DNA from: Cladopsammia gracilis
Taxonomy: Eukaryota; Cnidaria; Anthozoa; Scleractinia; Dendrophylliidae
Length of the DNA: 64,000 nt
NCBI GenBank assembly: GCA_022457155.1
Contig: JAJGOT010000479.1
Span: 591,109-655,108 of the forward strand
Direction: 5' to 3'
Every line of letters begins with the position of its first letter. Positions within the stretch are counted from its first letter, which is position 1. The notes under the pieces were generated by a model. The model was not told the origin of the DNA, did no database searches, and worked only from the letters and a program-made list of their open reading frames with translations. Shown here piece after piece: positions 59,287 through 64,000 of the stretch. A program made the position numbers and the translations under genes.

Positions 59287-61454
59287 CCAATGAAGATTAA
59301 AAGGGCTGGGAGCATAATACTTATTAGTTCAAAATGAATCTGAAAATGAAAATGAAAATGAAGGAATACATTTTAGCTAATAAGCATCTCATATGACTCT
59401 TCTAGTTGAAATATATTTTCTGTCCAATGATGTGGGATGATTTGGTCTGATTCGTTTTCTTTTAAAAACAATGAAAAATTGACAAAGGATGGTTATTCTT
59501 CCAGCCCTATTAACGAAACTAAATTTAAAAAGGAAAATCACTGGAACATAAACATATATAAGAAACACAGGCTGGCAGAGGGTTGGGTGGGTTGGAAAAG
59601 TTGCTGTTCTCATGGGCAAAAATAAACCCAGACACTAGGCGACAGGACCAAGTATGAAATGCAATATCCAGTCTCAACATCCAATCACTAGAACGTTTGC
59701 CCGTAAGCCAGTTTTAATATGATAATGAGTTCAGTAACATGATAATGAGCTTTAAACATTCTTATGCGGTGACTTAGAAAGGAACTTAACAACGACAACG
59801 GCAACACCAAGGAAACGTCACTTGAAAAAGGCATTTGTGCTATTTTAAACCACTTTACAGTTGTAGCTTGTTGTTCCAAGCGGGGTTCCGGGTTGTTTAG
59901 TTTGTCTAACGTGACTGGATTATGCAGGATCTTAATTTGTAGAGGCGGCTTTCAAGTTCGCATGTTCACATTCTCCACAAAACCTATTATTTGGCATTGT
60001 TGTTTTGCATGGAACGGCAAAGAAATGTACCAAAATGTAAAATGCACGTACAGAGGCATTGTTTTTGCCCTTAAACCTACATGTAGGGGGGGAGGGGGGT
60101 ATAAAAGCTCATTAGCATGTCACCGAACTCATTATCATATTAAAACCGGCTTACGGGCAATGTTCTATTATGTGCAAACTTCATTTCTTGCCTCTTTCAC
60201 AAGCTCAGCTGGCAAGAAAATCATATCTAATGTATTACCATATTAGAAGGAAACACTTTGAACTGTAACATTCCCTCAAGATGATGTTCTGTCAGGCACA
60301 ACTCATGTGACCCCAAAGGCCATGGTGCATTTCATGTAAGTTACACCAAAGATCTTCACTATATATCTTTGTCTTTTTCAGTATAATCCTTCAAGATCTT
60401 GGCATATCTTTGGCATGTGCTTTACTGATATGAAATGCACCTTGGCTCAACAGTACACTTTTGGCACCTTGAACACAACTGTTATGAGCGTCTTGTTCTG
60501 GTAGCACAGTACAAGAAACTACAAGTTAGACATCCTTCCCAAATCTAGCTACTTAGCATCCCTATTATTAGGGATGGTGCTCTGAGATGGGAGTGGAAGA
60601 GAGAGAGACTGTCTACTGTAAACTATGGCCCGATTTATACTGGAGACGGATGATCCGTCTGGACGAACTTGGGCAAACATTCGCTAGTTCGTCTGATAAT
60701 CCGTCTGTGTATAAACACGGGCAAAAAAACGGATTATCCATAAAGACGAACTATCTGCTAAGTTTGTCTTGGGAGATGAACTAAGCAGATAGTTTGTCTA
60801 GACGGATAATCCGTCTCTTTGCCCGTGTTTATACACAGACGGATTATCAGACAAACTAACGAATGTTTGCCCAAGTTCGTCCAGATGGATCATCTGTCTC
60901 CAGTATATACCTAATTCAATAAAGGTTGCTTTAGTCATTGGTAATTGGGCATACGGAACACAATGCAATGCTTTGCTTGAGTGACTGCCAAACAATAGCT
61001 TCCCAAAGCCCAATTACCAATTACCAAAGCAACCTTTATTGAATTAGGTGTAAATCGGGCCAATGTCTTCATTCCTTCAGTTGACAAAAGGAATGCACAG
61101 GGCCACTAACACGTGTCTCTGTCCAATTTTCAAACATTTACACCTGTTCCGCAAAACTCATGCTAAATCGATCTCAGGAATTGGTTTTTATGCTAAGAGT
61201 TTGCTAAATTATTTTTCTTCTTGGTAAGAAATTGCCACCCTGAACTGGCAATTGAGCAGAAATTTGGTATCACGCCATCACCACCTCGACTCAGCACGCA
61301 AAGGCCTTAAAAATAACCCACAAAAGTGTAAGTGAAAATAAGCCTTTAATCAGTATTAAGATGACTCGGAAAAAGGTTTTCACTATGATGGATAATGGAG
61401 GTTTGTTCAGGCTTATAGGTTTAAAATAAACTACTGCTGGACTTTACTCACCAT
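33051..61454 (-). CDS. XPO6: Exportin-6, complete 22-exon gene
   Basis: Exportin-6 is a Ran-GTP-dependent karyopherin that carries profilin-actin out of the nucleus. The coding exons, 5' to 3', are 61454-61452 (ATG only), 58253-58163, 56875-56763, 54445-54248, 53732-53129, 52503-52332, 50354-50228, 49188-49067, 47178-47070, 46927-46835, 46167-46098, 45947-45692, 45362-45212, 43761-43615, 42281-42207, 41757-41643, 40717-40559, 39854-39568, 36972-36817, 35611-35513, 34287-34057 and 33152-33051. They sum to 3480 bases, or 1159 residues plus stop (human about 1125). All junctions are GT-AG and in phase. Family matches span the whole length: LELLMNEFFDASTNNHRKRE near the N-terminus, TPPPSPTHG in a Ser/Pro-rich loop in exon 5 that is longer than in human, FGQSFLQPDI, LLQFVNVLLQALVYRSHD, and a C-terminus ending LRYYRLCNSSLPSGTVKF. 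The splitting of ATG from codon 2 by a 3.2-kb intron is inferred from ATG-GTGAGT and the exact alignment of the N-terminus. No damage is seen; introns are packed with mobile elements. Confidence 0.96.
33520..33799. mobile_element. Inverted-repeat element with tRNA-like core in XPO6 intron 21
   Basis: The left arm GCATTAAATAACATCCACC and the right arm GGTGGATGTTATCGAATGC (less one base) are inverted, and CGGACACCTT pairs with AAGGTGTCTG. Between them, plus strand 33650-33710, lies a tRNA-like stretch with ACGCTGGTAG and a B-box GGTTCAATCCC. This looks like a SINE head inside a hairpin element. Confidence 0.55.
34436..35440. repeat. ~120-bp tandem repeat in XPO6 intron 20
   Basis: At least six units share CCATTCAAATGAAAGCTACT, GAGCAGTACTTTCCTGTGG, TATGCTGTACAAGGTGGTT and GAGTCTGTGGATGAAATCC. 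Units 1 and 2 are separated by a hairpin MITE (34539-34673) and one unit near 34830-34920 is interrupted by unrelated sequence. Parts of the unit recur in the dispersed repeats at 10927, 43323 and 62943. Confidence 0.9.
34539..34673. mobile_element. Hairpin MITE inside the tandem repeat
   Basis: The ends AGGCCCCTGTTGTTCAAAAG and CTTTTGAACAACCAGGGCCT are inverted. The inner arms are ATCCACCGGATAAAT and ATTTATCCGGTGGAT. It splits a repeat unit whose neighbours are continuous, so it is younger than the array. Confidence 0.9.
35797..36702. mobile_element. 906-bp TIR element in XPO6 intron 19
   Basis: The ends are GGGGCCGTATTCACGA and TCGTGAATACGGCCCC. Subterminal regions are dense in CTTAGGA, TCCTAAG and AAGACATGTCTTA words in both orientations. 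No transposase is seen. Multiple subterminal short repeats of this kind are typical of hAT-like MITEs, but I do not assign a superfamily. Confidence 0.85.
36927..37125. repeat. 104-bp tandem duplication over the exon 19 acceptor of XPO6
   Basis: 36927-37028 and 37031-37125 are near-identical tandem copies containing AGCAGCTCGTAATATTCA, TTGATATCAGGGCAGGGTTG and GTGAAATTAAACAAACAACA. Copy 1 includes the true acceptor and the first ~45 bases of exon 19. Copy 2 is a decoy acceptor and partial exon 104 bases upstream in the gene. Confidence 0.9.
37863..38179. mobile_element. Outer MITE of a nested pair
   Basis: The ends GAGTGATTTTACTTCATCTG and CAGATGAAGTTAAACCACTC match the CYB5RL intron 2 copy at 27111-27254. 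The right flank is TA and the left is TG, probably a mutated TA. The core is displaced by the inner element. Confidence 0.85.
37955..38094. mobile_element. Inner MITE of the same family
   Basis: The ends GAGTGATTACAGTTAAGCCG and CGGGTTAACTGTAATCGCTC are flanked by TA (37953-37954 and 38095-38096). The core shares GATAGTCCAAATTAAACAAA with 27111-27254. It is a family member inserted into another member. Confidence 0.9.
38460..38488 (-). repeat. Hammerhead-like hairpin word, copy 1
   Basis: The minus strand reads ATCAGAAACCCATAAG then TGGGTTGAAACGT. The same word occurs at 57752-57780 (+) and 57986-58014 (-). It has a CCCA/TGGG stem and GAAACG, but no CUGANGA box. Confidence 0.7.
38606..38774. 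mobile_element. ATTCGCCA-type MITE, copy 2 (intact)
   Basis: The ends ATTCGCCACTTTAGA and TCTAAAGTGGCGAAT are perfect inverses. Nearly the whole 169 bp folds on itself, with arms including AAACTGGGCCGAGTAAACTT and CGCAACGACTTCTGGGA. Confidence 0.9.
39100..39552 (+). mobile_element. LINE RT fragment next to XPO6 exon 18
   Basis: The coding pieces SLLSLVRPHLEY (39119-39155) and ACSAWDPHLTKHILKIEKVQ then RRATRWV (39441-39520) form one continuous RT segment once the 284-bp insert is removed. The fragment ends 13-15 bases from the exon 18 donor, in antisense orientation to XPO6. Confidence 0.85.
39156..39439. mobile_element. 284-bp TA-flanked TIR element nested in the LINE
   Basis: Terminal repeats of about 48 bp start CACCAAATTGAAGAAACG and contain AAAGCATAAACCATGAACGA. 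Both flanks are TA. Joining GAATA to TGCTTG restores the RT reading frame E-Y-A-C-S-A-W-D exactly. A mariner-type non-autonomous element is inferred. Confidence 0.9.
39897..40171. mobile_element. GAGCGGTTT-type MITE, copy 1, XPO6 intron 17
   Basis: The ends GAGCGGTTTATAATCGAGTG and CACTCAATTGAAAACTGCTC are inverted. The arms continue through TGATTGGCTAA, CCAATCAGAAG and AACCAAAACC/GGTTTTGGTT, so most of the element folds. Confidence 0.85.
40254..40510. mobile_element. GAGCGGTTT-type MITE, copy 2, XPO6 intron 17
   Basis: This is a more diverged member, from GAGCGGTTTTAAATTGAGTG to TTTAAAAACTGCTC, sharing CTTCTGATTGGC and AGTAAAACCAAAACCAATCG. Together the two MITEs make up about three quarters of intron 17. 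Confidence 0.75.
43323..43551. repeat. Dispersed coral-type repeat, copy 2
   Basis: This is the uninterrupted copy used to define the 9-bp target duplication at 11125/12678. It runs from AACCCTGTGACTCCCAAGAG to CTCTGGGAGTGAAAGGGC in XPO6 intron 14. Confidence 0.8.
44195..44535 (+). mobile_element. LINE 3' end, same family as 32100-32515
   Basis: The coding end FQTYGGRSFAVATPSLWNS is followed by a frameshift. The tail forms AGCGCTATTGAGCC...AAATAGCAC (about 44466-44493) and ends in an (ATT)n microsatellite. It lies in XPO6 intron 13. Confidence 0.85.
44654..44842. mobile_element. TAGGCCATTTGC-type MITE in XPO6 intron 13
   Basis: The 189-bp element has ~48-bp inverted ends starting TAGGCCATTTGCACGATGAC and including GTCATTTGACTACTACTACT. 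Confidence 0.92.
47870..49040 (+). mobile_element. 5'-truncated LINE with RT catalytic core, XPO6 intron 8
   Basis: An open frame of 312 codons (47932-48870, readable back to about 47883 as RTNKWINSFLTGRSQRVV) carries GVPQGSVLGPCLFLLYINDL (motif B region), RLFADDTIAY (the catalytic FADD box), the FLGVTVSSDKRW region and a C-terminal WNSLPDDV...FKQRLAILDY stop. This is a CR1/L2/Jockey-type non-LTR element truncated within the RT. It is the best-preserved reverse transcriptase in the window, with no frameshift over 940 bp, so it is probably the youngest LINE copy. A (GAT/AAT)n tail at about 49005-49040 ends 27 bases from the exon 8 donor, antisense to XPO6. Confidence 0.9.
49581..49763. mobile_element. 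TTAAAGGCCCACC-type MITE in XPO6 intron 7
   Basis: The ends TTAAAGGCCCACCTTCACCC and GGGTGAAGGTGGGCCTTTAA are perfect 20-bp inverses. TTAA at both edges could be a piggyBac-type target site. Confidence 0.9.
50523..50543 (-). other. G-quadruplex-forming tract in XPO6 intron 6
   Basis: The plus strand has four C-tracts (5, 5, 5, 3) separated by single T bases. The XPO6 transcript therefore carries four adjacent G-tracts with one-base loops, a strong quadruplex pattern. Confidence 0.8.
50623..50914. mobile_element. 292-bp long palindrome in XPO6 intron 6
   Basis: The two ~130-bp arms match almost throughout, from TGTTGCAGGTAAAATC through CTCAGGTTGAATCAGTATTC and CCAGTATTCTATCTAGGTAA to GGTTAGCTTTGTGTTAG-like inner arms. 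The loop is about 30 bp. It is a foldback-type MITE and would extrude a very stable hairpin. Confidence 0.92.
51360..52215. repeat. ~75-bp tandem repeat split by a MITE, XPO6 intron 6
   Basis: Units near 51366, 51441 and 52142 share GGTTAAAGTAG(T)C, CAAAGCCCTTCCA and GGGAGGGGG(T)CT words. The last unit ends in a G-run at 52196-52209. A 443-bp element (51532-51974) separates units 2 and 3. Confidence 0.7.
51532..51974. mobile_element. CAGTGTTCTC-ended element
   Basis: The ends CAGTGTTCTC and GAGAACACTG are inverted, with GTCAGG on both flanks. CAGTG ends are typical of hAT elements. The frame at 51863-51642 (minus, 73 codons) has no recognised domain. Confidence 0.75.
55530..56250. repeat. 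72-bp minisatellite, about 10 copies, XPO6 intron 3
   Basis: The unit contains CTACACCACCACCCACTTTG, TCTTCACACAGAACATTAAT and AAGGCTGTCAGACTGAGTAC. Because 72 is a multiple of three, the minus strand is open for 253 codons with a 24-residue repeat (YEYCTQSDSLINVLCEDKVG then GGVA). No splice sites or family support coding. Confidence 0.92.
57238..57662. mobile_element. TIR element with internal 21-bp minisatellite, XPO6 intron 2
   Basis: The left GTGGCCCACAAGTGTCAC and the right GTGACACTTGTGGGCCAC are inverted, and the arms continue AAAACTAAAACTCACGGCAG. Inside, 57268-57455 is about nine copies of ACTCACGGCAGAACAAACAAA-like units (20 of 21 bases shown are conserved). Confidence 0.85.
57752..57780 (+). 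repeat. Hammerhead-like hairpin word, copy 2
   Basis: ATCAGAAACCCACAAG followed by TGGGTTGAAACGT matches the words at 38460-38488 and 57986-58014. Confidence 0.7.
57986..58014 (-). repeat. Hammerhead-like hairpin word, copy 3
   Basis: This is the same 29-base word on the minus strand, 205 bp from copy 2 and facing it. Confidence 0.7.
58855..59287 (+). mobile_element. LINE 3' end with (AAAT)n tail, XPO6 intron 1
   Basis: FQGPRIWNSLPNDIKNAPSY and SIFKRMIKPFL with a stop at about 58978 form a non-LTR C-terminus. A 3' UTR follows and then a tail of about ten AAAT units (59249-59287). Confidence 0.8.
59697..60159. mobile_element. 463-bp TIR element in XPO6 intron 1
   Basis: TTGCCCGTAAGCC...GGCTTACGGGCAA ends are followed by GTTTTAATATGATAATGAG-type arms in inverse orientation on both sides. 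The interior frame at 59893-60246 has no recognised domain. Confidence 0.8.
60627..61061. mobile_element. GGCCCGATTTATAC-type palindromic MITE with nested insert
   Basis: The left arm GGCCCGATTTATACTGGAGA and the right end TAAATCGGGCC pair. Inner arms include CGTCTGGACGAACTTGGGCA and CGGATTATC. The right arm is interrupted by a 143-bp element at 60908-61050. Confidence 0.9.
60908..61050. mobile_element. 143-bp TA-flanked MITE nested in the palindromic MITE
   Basis: The ends TACCTAATTCAATAAAGG and CCTTTATTGAATTAGGTG are inverted and flanked by TA. Removing it restores CCAGTATAAATCGGGCC, the exact inverse of the outer element's left end. Confidence 0.9.
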
Positions 61455-62541
61455 CTTACCAGCTTACAGTGTACGTACGCGTAGTCCACGCTTTTGCGTT
61501 GCCAACTGTCATTTATCATCAAAGTCTTTTATATTGACAGGAGACCATCTTTAGAAGTGTTTAAATAAATATCTCATCGGTGTAGGCCTTTTTTGTCACT
61601 CAGATGCGGGCAATGAAGGAAACGTGGAGATGTTATCTGTGGCATCTACCACATTCTGTCGATGGTAAAATTTTCTCCCAGGCTTTCGTTGTCGTGTCGA
61701 CTCCCGACCGAGAGGAGACCGAGAGTATAAACTTAAAGGCTTCAAATCTCTAGTTCCGCGGAGAACAACTTTTCTTTCGCATAAAAGAAGCAATGATGGA
61801 CGTAACTTTAACTCTTGAAGAAAGTTTTGCGATTTCAAAAACGTAAAACGGTGCCAAACTGGATTGTGAAAGCTGTGCCCCTTCCTTTCGCCCGGCCCAC
61901 ACACATCAGGACGAGGCTTAAGCGACAAGGAAACTAAATAGGGAGGGGTAGGCCGAGTAATTACAGCTTGCGTCTTAGCAAGGGTGGGGTCCACGGGGGT
62001 TGATGTAACAATACTTTGATTGCTAATTAACGTAATTATAAATTTTTAATATTGTGGGAAAGCCTACTCTCTATTCATGATTTAGAATAAATTTCTCTTG
62101 ACATCCATTTAGCTTCTTTCTTACCAATCATTTTCTGTTATTCTGTTATGTCATATTTGCTATATTTCAAAAGATCCTTTTATATCCGTCTTCATTTCTG
62201 TTTTTTCGGCCCCGTAGGTTTGTTTGCAAACCGAAATATTGGGCAAATATATTCAACTGTTTGTTTTTCTATTTCACTTCTGTCTCGTTAGGATCCTTTT
62301 GCTGTTCTTACTATGAACCAAGTTAATTGTATCACATGTGACAACCCGTTCAAGTCTGTACATTTTATCAACAAATTGGATAGTGCTCTTTGAAAAACTG
62401 GGGTCTACATGCATATAAATGATTTTATTGAGTGTAATAATAAGTTGGAGGAACTTAATTATGGAATGGAATAATTAATCCCTTCAGGTGCACTCACTAA
62501 TGATTGATGCACCTGTTAAATACCACAGCAGCGACACTACA
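61455..62541. other. XPO6 upstream region
   Basis: The XPO6 leader and promoter should lie here, transcribed leftward. There is no clear TATA box. A 132-codon minus-strand frame (61994-61596) lies upstream of the XPO6 start, but it ends in a stop and has no recognised domain. It could be an upstream ORF in the leader or chance. Confidence 0.4.
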
Positions 62542-62701
62542 CAGGGGCGGATCTAGGGAAGGGGTGCAGGGGGTGCGCACCCCCTCCTGAGATGACCTGC
62601 ATCATTCTAATATAACTAGTATTCTTGTTTACGTCACCCTTCAGTTATGTCATTCCTCAGAGGTGCACCCCCTCCTAAGAAAAATCCTGGATCCGCCCCT
62701 G
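62542..62701. mobile_element. CAGGGGCGGATC-type MITE, copy 1
   Basis: The ends CAGGGGCGGATCTAGG and CCTGGATCCGCCCCTG are inverted. CTACA flanks both sides (62537-62541 and 62702-62706). The interior shares GTTTACGTCACCCTTCAGTT with copy 2. Confidence 0.92.
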
Positions 62702-62795
62702 CTACATAATAATAAAAGAAAGAGGGAAAGAAAGTAGATTTATAGTGATGTATTCAACAGTCATAAGTTTATAATGAAGAAAAACAACAGTTTTG

Positions 62796-62848
62796 AGTTT
62801 TAAAGACTTGTTTCGACAGCTCTTCTGTCATCTTCAGTTTTTCAAAAG
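62796..62848 (-). ncRNA. Hammerhead ribozyme-like motif, second
   Basis: On the minus strand CUGAAGA (62837-62831) is followed by a stem II hairpin GACAG-AAGAG-CUGUC, then GAAAC, a two-base loop AA, and GUC. Stem III is a single C-G pair, as in Penelope-like and retrozyme ribozymes. Stem I beyond GUC pairs UUU with AAA and then has an internal loop. All core residues are present, but the weaker stem I makes activity less certain than at 13819. Confidence 0.65.
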
Positions 62849-62942
62849 TACAAAGTTTAATATTTATAATAACTTATACATAGGATTGCTAATGAGAAAA
62901 AAACTGTAACAAAATAACTAATGAACATGTGAAAATGTGTGT

Positions 62943-63320
62943 TAACCATTTCACTCCCAGAGTCAATTATGGAGACATGTAGCAGAGGCGGATCTAGGGG
63001 GAGGGTGCAGGGGGTGCACCCCCCCCCCTGAGATGACCTAGTCTGCGTTGTTCACTTTTAAAATTTGTTTACGTCACCCTTCAGTTATGTCATTCCTAAG
63101 AGGTGCACCCCCTCCTAAGAAAAATCCTGGATCCGCCCCTGTGTAGTGTAGTTCTAACTTTTGATTCTGTGGACGAAATCCTATGGTGGGACCATGCACT
63201 CAAATGAAACCTATTAGCAGTACTTTCTCATAATTTGTACCATTAGTTTTTCAATATTTTACAAAATTAAATTTGGGATTTTTCTTGAATTTTGTTCTTT
63301 GCCACTCTTGGTAGTTTAAA
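62943..63320 (-). repeat. Dispersed coral-type repeat, copy 3 (inverted)
   Basis: From AACCATTTCACTCCCAGAG to TTTGCCACTCTTGGTAGTTT, this is the inverse of 43323-43551. It is split at TGTAG by the MITE at 62983-63141. Confidence 0.8.
62983..63141. mobile_element. CAGGGGCGGATC-type MITE, copy 2
   Basis: The ends CAGAGGCGGATCTAGG and CCTGGATCCGCCCCTG are flanked by TGTAG on both sides (62978-62982 and 63142-63146). The flanks reunite to the uninterrupted dispersed-repeat sequence ACATGTAGTG. Confidence 0.92.
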
Positions 63321-64000
63321 AGGGTTAAAGAAGGCTGTTCCCATTGGATATGAAAGGAATAGTTTTATTGGACCTAATAACACTGTAAGTTAGGTTCTCA
63401 GTTCTCAATGGTACAGTAATAACCATTATAATGTCTGTATTACAAAATAAAATTTGGCAACTTTTTTGTTAAATCTGATGAAAGAACATCTGCAAAGAAC
63501 TTCAATGTTTGCTTTATGTTTGAAGTAATGTTTAAAACACAAACAGCAGTGTTCGCGCTCGAATTTTTAAACTTGATAAAACATGTGCTGCGAGTGTTTT
63601 GGAAGGCTTCAAAAACAAACTGCCAAAAGTGTGTCCCCAAGGAGCACAAACAATGGTGCAAACAATAAAGAAAATTGTTTTTCTGAATGAACCTGTGAAT
63701 AATTATATATAAAGAATACTAATGAGAGTAACTTTTTATATGAAGAATACTAATGAGGTAAAATACAATCCGCCCCACACTCCCCTGGCACTGAAATCAA
63801 ATCTACCACCAGGCTTTTCAGAATGACCATATAGATTACCAGGTATAAAGGTCCATGCATGTGATGAATTTGCATCGTGTGATAGGCTAATATACTTATG
63901 AATTATTAATGAGTGTTTGAATAAAAGTTAATTTTCTGATAATTATTTTGTCACAATAACTTATTATTTTGGCTTTATTGTACCAGAAACTCGTAAGCTT
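63321..64000. other. Right edge, no gene seen
   Basis: AT-rich sequence. TAAAGAATACTAATGAG and GAAGAATACTAATGAGG are repeated near 63710 and 63742. The 73-codon minus frame at 63661-63440 has no recognised domain. Confidence 0.45.

Noticed and set aside
61596..61994. 132-codon ORF as the XPO6 N-terminus
   Set aside because: It ends in a stop before the XPO6 start, has no domain, and the ATG at 61454 already gives an N-terminus that matches the family.

Overview
This window is animal nuclear DNA, most likely from an anthozoan cnidarian and probably a stony coral. The evidence is AT-rich sequence, split genes with GT-AG introns, metazoan-only genes, and a dense load of short inverted-repeat transposons, Penelope-like and LINE fragments, and hammerhead-type motifs of the kind known from cnidarians. 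The species call is inference. No bacterial-style operons, rRNA or CRISPR arrays are present.

Two complete host genes can be assembled exon by exon. CYB5RL (NADH-cytochrome b5 reductase-like) lies on the plus strand at 24695-29526 in 5 coding exons and encodes about 321 residues. XPO6 (exportin-6, the nuclear exporter of profilin-actin) lies on the minus strand at 61454-33051 in 22 coding exons and encodes about 1159 residues. Every intron phase is consistent in both. They converge tail to tail with about 3.5 kb between them. A third host gene is seen only as three minus-strand exons of a spectrin-repeat protein (10888-9778). A tetratricopeptide-repeat gene fragment at 6.3-7.9 kb is broken by a transposon.

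Layout: 0-6 kb holds heptamer-bearing and TIR elements and a 1.2-kb dispersed repeat; 6-9.3 kb the TPR fragment and a decayed Penelope-like element; 9.3-11 kb a MITE and the spectrin exons; 11.1-12.7 kb a TIR element with a 9-bp target duplication carrying a RecQ-like helicase piece; 13.8 kb a hammerhead ribozyme motif; 13.9-18.1 kb a transposon with TIRs of roughly 330-390 bp; 19-23.6 kb LINE pieces, a large inverted repeat and a SINE inserted in a hairpin; 24-29.5 kb CYB5RL; 29.5-33 kb intergenic repeats; 33-61.5 kb XPO6, whose introns hold most of the remaining mobile elements; 61.5-64 kb upstream sequence with two copies of a MITE and a second hammerhead-like motif.

The most informative part of the window is its nested insertions. 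In several places removing an inserted element with one target copy restores the host sequence exactly: a TA-flanked element in the TPR frame, a TA-flanked element in a LINE frame, a SINE in a hairpin, and a MITE in a MITE. These give reliable element boundaries and relative ages. All family names rest on recalled protein and motif patterns, since no searches were run.
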